A stretch of DNA of 15,996 bases from Legionella genomosp. 1. Lineage in GTDB: Bacteria; Pseudomonadota; Gammaproteobacteria; Legionellales; Legionellaceae. The notes under the pieces are model-generated. The model was not told the origin of the DNA. It saw nothing but the letters and a program-made list of their open reading frames with translations, and did not search any database. Numbering within the stretch: the stretch's first letter is position 1; every line of letters starts with the position of its first letter. The stretch spans positions 1 through 15,996 of the forward strand of contig CAMDJY010000005.1 of the NCBI GenBank assembly GCA_945901145.1, written 5' to 3'. This document shows positions 10,542 to 15,996 of this stretch, in pieces. The translations under genes were made by a program, and so were the position numbers.

Positions 10542-11327
10542 TTAGCTAAAGTTGTACTGGATACCAAACAAAACAGAGTTCATTGTTGGGTTATTCAGTG
10601 AGAGTACCAAGTCAGATACTTGAACAGTGTTTGTGGCAAGGTTTACTTCAGGCGAATATACTTCCAACTTTCCACCAAAAGCGTGCATCCAAGCTGCTGT
10701 TACCGACCAATTATCAGTCACATGGTATGAGCCGCCTAACCTAATTTCGGGCATTGCTTGAGCAATGTTCGTATTCAGAGCAGTCAGCGCACCTGGTGTA
10801 AAATCAGGCTGACGTCGGTTCCCCTGCAACAGTTGATTTGGGTTAACCGCAACATGCATTCTTGTATTATCGATTAAAGCCCCTGCTTTAAAAAATACAT
10901 CGTATTTAGGTTGGTTGTAAATTAACCCGGCTAATAAATCAAGACCATATTGATCGAAATTTGCTTGAATCACATTAGGTGGAGGAATCACCTGAGCCCC
11001 GTTAGAAACCACAAAGCGAGGTTCAATGACCGTATGATCAAAATAAGCCAAACCACCTTCTGCACTCAATAAAAAGTTTTTATAAATGGGACGCATGACA
11101 CCTAAGGCTAATCGTCCTCCCCAGCCTTGAGTCTCTACATGAGATCGGATGTCTGCCAAATTTGGTACGCTAACACTATATCCACCAACTTGTGGCCAAG
11201 TATAACCAGCTTCACCTGCTACGAAAGGCCTAAAAAAAGCTTCGGAGTCAATGGGCCCCATCTCTCCAGCATACAAAGCTGAACTCGATGCAGCCGCTAG
11301 CAATGTTAAAAGAATCTTATTCCGCAT
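10542..11327 (-). CDS. Outer-membrane beta-barrel protein, opacity/OmpA-like
   Basis: The 261-residue product starts with a clean Sec signal peptide, MRNKILLTLLAAASSSALYA, with cleavage likely after Ala20 (ALYA). The mature part has alternating polar/hydrophobic strands separated by longer loops, for example GWGGRLALGVMRPIYKNFLL, QYGLDLLAGLIYN, MPEIRLGGSYHV and SVLFGIQYNFS at the C-terminus, as in 8- to 10-stranded barrels. Similar small barrels are abundant in Legionella and Coxiella relatives; I cannot name a specific orthologue. Upstream in-frame starts exist (to 11369), but the ATG at 11327 is preferred: GGAG lies 6 bp ahead and the signal peptide begins there. It has its own promoter and terminator, so it is probably monocistronic. 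Its function (porin, adhesin or structural) cannot be read from sequence. Confidence 0.88.
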   Translation of the reverse strand: MRNKILLTLLAAASSSALYAGEMGPIDSEAFFRPFVAGEAGYTWPQVGGYSVSVPNLADIRSHVETQGWGGRLALGVMRPIYKNFLLSAEGGLAYFDHTVIEPRFVVSNGAQVIPPPNVIQANFDQYGLDLLAGLIYNQPKYDVFFKAGALIDNTRMHVAVNPNQLLQGNRRQPDFTPGALTALNTNIAQAMPEIRLGGSYHVTDNWSVTAAWMHAFGGKLEVYSPEVNLATNTVQVSDLVLSLNNPTMNSVLFGIQYNFS

Positions 11328-11332
11328 AAATA

Positions 11333-11338
11333 TCTCCA
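11333..11338 (-). promoter_or_regulatory. Ribosome binding site fixing the barrel-protein start
   Basis: On the minus strand TGGAGA has its GGAG 6 bp before the ATG at 11327. It selects this codon over the in-frame upstream starts, which lack a comparable site and would put acidic and asparagine-rich residues ahead of the signal peptide. Confidence 0.75.
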
Positions 11339-11439
11339 TATTTTTATTATTATCAACCATAACATCCAATTTATGATTGCGTCACTCCTTTACAAAAGAG
11401 CGCCTTTCATTTTGGATCAATCTAATTGGACTCATTGCC

Positions 11440-11468
11440 ATTATGAACTTAATATTTTATCTTGTCTA
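11440..11468 (-). promoter_or_regulatory. Promoter of the outer-membrane barrel gene
   Basis: Read on the minus strand: -35 TAGACA (11463-11468), 17-bp spacer, -10 CATAAT (11440-11445); each hexamer matches consensus at five of six bases. Transcription should start near 11433, leaving a long leader of about 105 bases before the ATG at 11327. Confidence 0.65.
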
Positions 11469-11510
11469 GCTTGCTGTTTTCTTAAATTATAGAAATTTTA
11501 TTATTCGTTT

Positions 11511-11560
11511 CACATAAAATCAATGTGATTTTATGTGCTCAAAAAGTATTGTTTTATGTC
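11511..11560 (+). promoter_or_regulatory. Operator-like perfect palindrome with a third half-site
   Basis: A perfect 12-bp inverted repeat, CACATAAAATCA (11511-11522) and TGATTTTATGTG (11526-11537), has a 3-base spacer. The half-site TTTTATGTG (11529-11537) recurs in the same direction as TTTTATGTC (11552-11560), shifted by 23 bp, about two helical turns. No T run follows the palindrome, so it is unlikely to be a terminator. Its position upstream of a candidate -10 at 11578 suits an activator or repressor of the gene at 11613; the barrel-gene promoter start is about 80 bp to the left. The binding protein is unknown. Confidence 0.6.
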
Positions 11561-11577
11561 AAAAATTATGCTAGATT

Positions 11578-11583
11578 TATAAT
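11578..11583 (+). promoter_or_regulatory. Candidate -10 of the orphan membrane-protein gene
   Basis: A perfect TATAAT lies 30 bp before the ATG at 11613. The -35 position 17-18 bp upstream reads TATGTC or TTATGT, a poor match that overlaps the third half-site. A weak -35 next to an operator-like repeat would fit an activator-dependent promoter; this is an inference. Confidence 0.4.
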
Positions 11584-11612
11584 TTTGCACTTTATATCTG
11601 TTGGATGTTTCT

Positions 11613-13055
11613 ATGAATTATGTTCGACCTTTCGCTGTCGATAAAGAAAATTTCTTTAAAAATATACCGAAAGGGCCTAGTCAAATAGGAAAAGAAGCCT
11701 TGAATCACTCACATAGTTTCTTAGAAAAAAACTCTATTTCAATTGAACAAGAGTTCATCGATTTACAAAAAGCATTACTTGAAAACAATGATCCTGAGCA
11801 AAAAGATTTATGGTTTTATTGCTATTACTGCTGCATCATGCTTTCTGTTTATTATGATGAAGAACATTATAACAGTTCGGGTCAACATCAAAAATATGTG
11901 GATTTAGCGCAGAAAATTGAAACATATCTTCGCAGTGGGGTTTATCCTAAAGAAAAAATATTGACCTGGAAAGTACAGTTATACAACGATATAAACGATC
12001 TTCTTTCAACACCTTTGCATTTATCTAAAATTCGCAACTTGCTTGGATTTGCAAATGCTTATCGTATTGCTTTTACCTTTTCTAGACTCACGAATCAAGC
12101 GTTTTTTAATGCCTTAAGTCAAGTATTCAATTTACCACTTGATATCGATGAGTTGCACAAAAGAATCAATCAACCGACTGCTGTATTTCGTGCACTCAGT
12201 GTCGGGCTTTTCCTGGCACGTTTGCTCGTTAATACCAGCTTAATCATCAAACACACATTCTTCCCTACCTCAGGAGAAGCCGAACTTGGTATGTCTCAGC
12301 GTTTTTATCAAGAAATCACCAAACGCTATCCACAATTACTCAATGATCTCGTTTGGGCGTTGATTAACGGTCTCACCAACTATGCGGAATTTTTTAAAAT
12401 CCCAGGATCCACCGCAAATACACTTTTATGTATATTCTTGGTATTCGATATGGTATTGCTCACCTATCGCATGCATGCAGCAGAGCAAAACCTTACGTTA
12501 AAGCTACGCGAATACTTGAGCGAACAAACGCTATTACTCAAGAGTGGTGGCAAAGCACAACAAAGACTTGAGTATCTTAATCAGCAAATTGCTTCACTTA
12601 GAATTAAAATAGAAACCACGCGGTATAATTTTAATACAAATATCACAGCAGCTACAATCATTTTTTTTGGCTTCTCAACCTCATTATTAGTAACTATGCC
12701 GTTACTCCTCTGTGCCAGTTATTTTACGATTGTTTTGGGAACAGCTTTGTATCTCTCTGCCGATGCCTATAGTGAATATAAAGAAAAACAACTCGTAGAA
12801 GAAAGTTTAAAATTTATAGGAAAAAATACTCAAACAGCAAAAGCAAATACTCAGTCAGCTTGGCATGAATTTGCAACAACCATCACCAAAAATACAGTGA
12901 TGCCAATAATCATCATGGCAACCTTAGCCGTCTGTTGGCAAGCCGCTTTAGCGCTGATTATTTTGAGTATTGCTTATGAATATGCAACAAAGTATCACAA
13001 AACTCATCAAAACCATGGAGGAGGTGCTATTGAAAACGCACAGTTTGCTCCATAA
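11613..13055 (+). CDS. Unrecognised multipass membrane protein with coiled coil
   Basis: I do not recognise this 480-residue protein. Residues 1-190 are soluble and helical, with aromatic-rich patches (LWFYCYYCCIMLSVYY near 66-81) and a positively charged segment (LHLSKIRNLLGFANAYRIAF, 135-154). Hydrophobic helices follow at about 192-212, 268-286, 344-364, 366-384 and 429-456. Between the second and third lies a coiled-coil-like stretch (about 287-337) rich in Leu, Glu, Gln and Lys. The C-terminus is short, His/Gly-rich and polar. There is no signal peptide. An in-frame TTG at 11601 could extend it by four residues; the ATG at 11613 is preferred, though its ribosome binding site is weak (GGA at about -10). 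The AT-rich flank and the lack of a functional neighbour suggest a lineage-specific gene. In a Legionellales host a secreted effector is possible but unproven. Confidence 0.75.
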   Translation: MNYVRPFAVDKENFFKNIPKGPSQIGKEALNHSHSFLEKNSISIEQEFIDLQKALLENNDPEQKDLWFYCYYCCIMLSVYYDEEHYNSSGQHQKYVDLAQKIETYLRSGVYPKEKILTWKVQLYNDINDLLSTPLHLSKIRNLLGFANAYRIAFTFSRLTNQAFFNALSQVFNLPLDIDELHKRINQPTAVFRALSVGLFLARLLVNTSLIIKHTFFPTSGEAELGMSQRFYQEITKRYPQLLNDLVWALINGLTNYAEFFKIPGSTANTLLCIFLVFDMVLLTYRMHAAEQNLTLKLREYLSEQTLLLKSGGKAQQRLEYLNQQIASLRIKIETTRYNFNTNITAATIIFFGFSTSLLVTMPLLLCASYFTIVLGTALYLSADAYSEYKEKQLVEESLKFIGKNTQTAKANTQSAWHEFATTITKNTVMPIIIMATLAVCWQAALALIILSIAYEYATKYHKTHQNHGGGAIENAQFAP

Positions 13056-13108
13056 AAAAACACATCAAAAAAAACGTACATCTTGCTGAATTTTATTGTT
13101 TTTCGTCT

Positions 13109-13114
13109 TATACT
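13109..13114 (+). promoter_or_regulatory. Candidate -10 of the prkA-yeaH operon
   Basis: TATACT, within TCTTATACTGAA, lies about 39 bp before the prkA start. No consensus -35 is found at 16-18 bp; the nearest, TTGCTG at 13083, is 20 bp away. A CT(T)ATACT-like -10 without a -35 resembles promoters read by the stationary-phase sigma factor RpoS, which drives yeaGH in E. coli. The gap 13056-13152 holds no clear terminator for the upstream gene. Confidence 0.4.
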
Positions 13115-13152
13115 GAAATTATGAAAGCATATGATTGAGGGAGACGAGAGAC

Positions 13153-15084
13153 ATGGATACTCAGGATTTTTTGGACAGCTACACGCGACGATATGCCGAA
13201 AATAAAGAAGAAGAGATGAGTCTAAATGAATATTTAGAGCTCTGCCGCAATGATCCTTCTGCCTATGCAAACCCTGCCGAACGTCTACTCATGGCCATTG
13301 GGGAACCAGAAATGGTCGACACACGCCATGACCCTGTGTTATCTCGAATTTTTTCCAATAAAATTATTCCTCGTTACCCAGTATTTAAAGACTTCTTTGG
13401 CATGGAAGAGCCTATCGAACAAATTGTAGGATTCTTAAAACACGCGGCACAAGGTTTAGAAGAAACAAAACAGGTGCTTTATCTCTTAGGTCCTGTGGGA
13501 GGTGGTAAATCATCTCTTGCTGAAAAGTTGAAAGATCTTATGGAGAAAACTCCCTTTTACGCAATTAAAGGCTCTCCGGTATTTGACTCCCCCCTCTCTC
13601 TATTTAATTATGTTGAAGATGCAGCGATTCTCAACGAACGCTACGGGATTCCAGAACGATGCATTCGTTATATATTATCGCCTTGGGCGGTTAAACGTTT
13701 ACATGAGTACAACGGGGACATTAATCAGTTCCGGATCATAAAAATCAAACCGTCTCGACTAAAACAAATTGCCTTAGCTAAAACCGAACCAGGCGATGAA
13801 AATAACCAAGATATTTCTTCTCTTGTCGGCAAAATTGACATTCGAAAATTAGAAGCATTTTCCCAAGATGACCCAGACGCTTATAGTTATTCAGGCGGAT
13901 TATGTCGGGCAAACCGTGGTTTACTTGAGTTTGTTGAAATGTTTAAGGCGCCGATTAAAGTCTTGCATCCCCTGCTAACTGCAACTCAAGAAGGCAATTA
14001 TAACGCCACAGAAGGACTGTCCTCCATTCCTTTCGAAGGTATTATTTTAGCCCACTCCAATGAATCAGAATGGCAATCATTTCGAAATAATAAAAATAAC
14101 GAAGCATTCATTGATAGGATTAATATCGTCAAAGTCCCCTATTGTCTCAGGGTTTCAGAAGAAATTAAAATTTATCAAAAATTAATTGATAATAGCTCAC
14201 TCAGTCATGCCCCCTGCGCCCCCGGAACATTAAATATGCTCGCTCAGTTTTCTGTTCTGACAAGGTTAAAAGATCCACAAAATTCAAGTACTTACTCAAA
14301 ACTTCGCGTATATAACGGTGAAAGTTTAAAAGATACTGATCCTAAGGCTAAATCATATCAAGAATATCGTGATCAGGGTGGTGTTGATGAAGGCATGACT
14401 GGTATTTCCACACGCTTTGCCTTCAAGATATTATCTAAAGTGTTTAATTTCGATTTAAGTGAAATTGCTGCTAACCCTGTGCACTTACTTTATGTCCTGG
14501 AGCGTCAAATCGAACAAGAACAACTTCCACAAGAAATCCATGAAAAATATCTCACTTTTATCAAAGAGTTTTTATCACCAAAATATATAGAATTTATTGG
14601 CAAAGAAATTCAAACTGCATATTTAGAGTCCTATTCTGAATATGGACAAAATATTTTTGATCGCTACATTACTTATGCTGATTTTTGGATTCAAGACCAA
14701 GATTATCGCGACCCTGACACAGGAGAAATTTTTGATAGAGCCGCGCTCAATACGGATCTAGAAAAAATTGAGAAACCTGCAGGTATTTCCAATCCTAAAG
14801 ACTTCCGTAATGAAGTTGTCAATTTTGTATTACGCGCGCGAGCCAATAATAATGGCAAAAATCCTCGATGGAATAGTTACGAGAAACTCAAATCTGTGAT
14901 AGAAAAAAAGATGTTTACCAATACCGAAGACTTGCTACCTGTGATTTCTTTTAATGCAAAATCAACAGAAGAGGACAAGAAAAAACATGCTGAATTTATT
15001 GCACGAATGATGGACAAAGGCTATACCGCAAAACAAGTTCGTTTACTCTGTGAATGGTATCTACGTGTACGTAAATCACAATAA
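13153..15084 (+). CDS. prkA: PrkA-type AAA+ serine protein kinase (YeaG family)
   Basis: A cytosolic AAA+ protein annotated as a serine protein kinase; in enterobacteria YeaG takes part in nitrogen-starvation and stationary-phase responses. The product has 643 residues (E. coli YeaG 644) and is strikingly similar along its length. The Walker A motif GPVGGGKS is at 113-120. Highly conserved blocks follow: AKTEPGDENNQDISSLVGK, FVEMFKAPIKVLHPLLTA, IILAHSNESEWQSFRNNKNN, HAPCAPGTL, ESLKDTDPKAKSYQEYRD, GKEIQTAYLESYSEYGQNIF, EKIEKPAGISNPKDFRNE and the end LLCEWYLRVRKSQ. The ATG at 13153 follows GAGGGAGACGAGAG; an in-frame TTG at 13135 is less likely because the ATG version gives the family length. 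yeaH begins 19 bp downstream. Confidence 0.97.
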   Translation: MDTQDFLDSYTRRYAENKEEEMSLNEYLELCRNDPSAYANPAERLLMAIGEPEMVDTRHDPVLSRIFSNKIIPRYPVFKDFFGMEEPIEQIVGFLKHAAQGLEETKQVLYLLGPVGGGKSSLAEKLKDLMEKTPFYAIKGSPVFDSPLSLFNYVEDAAILNERYGIPERCIRYILSPWAVKRLHEYNGDINQFRIIKIKPSRLKQIALAKTEPGDENNQDISSLVGKIDIRKLEAFSQDDPDAYSYSGGLCRANRGLLEFVEMFKAPIKVLHPLLTATQEGNYNATEGLSSIPFEGIILAHSNESEWQSFRNNKNNEAFIDRINIVKVPYCLRVSEEIKIYQKLIDNSSLSHAPCAPGTLNMLAQFSVLTRLKDPQNSSTYSKLRVYNGESLKDTDPKAKSYQEYRDQGGVDEGMTGISTRFAFKILSKVFNFDLSEIAANPVHLLYVLERQIEQEQLPQEIHEKYLTFIKEFLSPKYIEFIGKEIQTAYLESYSEYGQNIFDRYITYADFWIQDQDYRDPDTGEIFDRAALNTDLEKIEKPAGISNPKDFRNEVVNFVLRARANNNGKNPRWNSYEKLKSVIEKKMFTNTEDLLPVISFNAKSTEEDKKKHAEFIARMMDKGYTAKQVRLLCEWYLRVRKSQ

Positions 15085-15103
15085 AAACAGGTTAGGTTAG
15101 GAT

Positions 15104-15996
15104 ATGAGTCAATTCATAGACCGGCGGCAAAATGCAGGTAAAAAAAGTACTGTGAACCGTCAGCGGTTTTTGCGACGCTATAAAAATCAAATCAAAGAAG
15201 CTGTTGCCAATGCTATTGGTAAACGCAGCATCACTGAAATTGATCGTGGCGAACAAATTATTATTCCGAGCAAAGATCTTGCTGAACCACATTTTACCCG
15301 AGGAAAAGGGGGGCATGTTGAGCGGATATTACCCGGCAATGACGAGTATCTTGCAGGCGATCACATCAAACGACCACCGCAAGACGATCAATCAGGCAGT
15401 GGCGGCAACGCGAGTAACCAAGGTGAAGGCAGTGATGATTTTATTTTTAGTTTAACCCGTGAAGAGTTTTTAGAATTATATTTTGATGAGCTTGAACTCC
15501 CAGATCTCATTAAGAAAGAGCTCTCCCAAATCAATACGTCTAAAACCATACGTGCTGGTTTCAAAACTACCGGCATCCCAACCAATATCAATATTCTGCG
15601 CTCAATGCGCCAAGCAACAGGTCGACGCACCGCGCTTGCAGCCCCTTATAAGCGTGAACTAAAAAAAACTGAAGCGTTGTTGGCTGTGCTTAACGCATGC
15701 CCCGTTCCTGATGAAATGGAGCGCTTAAAACTTGAAGAAGAGATCGCATTTTTAAAGAAAAAAATTAAAGCGCTGCCATTTATCGATACCATAGACTTAC
15801 GCTACAACAACCGCATTCGTATCCCCGCCCCCTCAACTCAAGCTGTCATGTTTTGTATTATGGACGTGTCTGGCTCAATGGATGAAGCTAAAAAAGAAAT
15901 TGCAAAACGCTTTTTTATTCTACTCTATCTGTTTTTAACTAAAAATTATCAAAAAATCGAATTAGTATTTATCAGACACCATACATCAGCCAAGGA
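15104..15996 (+). CDS. yeaH: YeaH/DUF444 (UPF0229) protein, partial at right edge
   Basis: Partner of PrkA in a conserved stress module. The visible 297 residues (E. coli YeaH 427) begin MSQFIDRRQNAGKKSTVNRQ and include a Gly/Ser/Asp-rich linker (about 90-108), a charged helix (about 210-225, MERLKLEEEIAFLKKKIK) and a von Willebrand-type metal-site motif DVSGSM at 254-259 in AVMFCIMDVSGSMDEA, followed by ILLYLFLTKNYQKIELVFIR. The reading frame is open to the last base, so the truncation is due to the window. The ATG at 15104 has an AGG-rich upstream (TTAGGTTAGGAT). It is co-transcribed with prkA (19-bp gap). A SpoVR/YcgB gene is expected next, as in many proteobacteria, but is outside the window. 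Confidence 0.96.
   Translation, partial: MSQFIDRRQNAGKKSTVNRQRFLRRYKNQIKEAVANAIGKRSITEIDRGEQIIIPSKDLAEPHFTRGKGGHVERILPGNDEYLAGDHIKRPPQDDQSGSGGNASNQGEGSDDFIFSLTREEFLELYFDELELPDLIKKELSQINTSKTIRAGFKTTGIPTNINILRSMRQATGRRTALAAPYKRELKKTEALLAVLNACPVPDEMERLKLEEEIAFLKKKIKALPFIDTIDLRYNNRIRIPAPSTQAVMFCIMDVSGSMDEAKKEIAKRFFILLYLFLTKNYQKIELVFIRHHTSAK

Noticed and set aside
11448..11456. CTTAATATT, a perfect half of the PmrA box that controls some Legionella/Coxiella effector genes
   Set aside because: The tandem second half at the expected 2-bp spacing is missing (ATCTTGTCT), and the half-site overlaps the spacer of the opposite-strand barrel promoter. Too weak to call.
11601..11615. TTG start giving MDVSM, mirrored by a similar TTGGATGTT at the extended start of the divergent barrel gene
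   Set aside because: In both genes a nearby ATG is the better start. The shared nonamer is short and has no paired symmetry; treated as coincidence.
13055..13080. A-rich stretch after the orphan gene as a possible terminator
   Set aside because: There are A runs but no inverted repeat to form a stem and no T run on the plus strand.
13007..13270. 87-codon minus-strand frame spanning the end of the orphan gene and the start of prkA
   Set aside because: It overlaps the 5' end of prkA, which is strongly supported, and the composition of its product is not protein-like. A shadow frame.

Overview
The window looks like a chromosomal stretch of an AT-rich gammaproteobacterium. The core proteins (ATP synthase subunits, LpxD, RpiA, PolA polymerase domain, PrkA/YeaG, YeaH) align well by eye with their E. 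coli counterparts. The AT-rich intergenic DNA, an opacity-like outer-membrane barrel and a lineage-specific multipass membrane protein suggest a Legionellales-type organism (Legionella/Coxiella/Aquicella relatives). That placement is an inference from style; no rRNA or other phylogenetic marker is present. I see no insertion sequence, phage gene, tRNA, CRISPR array or integration site, and no gap longer than 300 bases without a gene.

Layout. (1) 1-4776, minus strand: the F1Fo ATP synthase operon in the order atpI-atpB-atpE-atpF-atpH-atpA-atpG, with atpG running off the left edge; atpD and atpC are expected beyond it. (2) 4777-4950: a divergent promoter region with a good sigma70-type promoter on each strand. 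(3) 4951-9814, plus strand: a beta-ketoacyl-ACP synthase of the FabF type, lpxD and polA, closely spaced and probably one operon. (4) 9811-11327, minus strand: rpiA, whose 3' end overlaps the polA stop by 4 bp, then a hairpin terminator, then an outer-membrane beta-barrel gene. (5) 11328-11612: a 285-bp divergent regulatory region with a strong promoter for the barrel gene and, closer to the opposite gene, a perfect 12-bp inverted repeat followed by a third copy of the half-site. (6) 11613-13055, plus strand: a 480-residue multipass membrane/coiled-coil protein that I do not recognise. (7) 13153-15996, plus strand: prkA (yeaG) and yeaH (DUF444, cut by the right edge), the first two genes of the widespread prkA-yeaH-spoVR stress module.

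How the genes work together. The ATP synthase genes build one machine. FabF-type synthase and LpxD both handle acyl-ACP and lipid A precursors, so their pairing makes envelope-lipid sense; polA looks like a housekeeping passenger. PrkA and YeaH are known partners.

Most of the window is ordinary core genome. The points most worth a second look are the palindrome plus third half-site at 11511-11560 with the orphan membrane protein it precedes; a PolA whose proofreading domain has lost its catalytic acidic residues and is shortened; and a FabF-like enzyme with an unusual nucleophile neighbourhood beside lpxD. I did not find convincing evidence of a wholly new multi-gene system.
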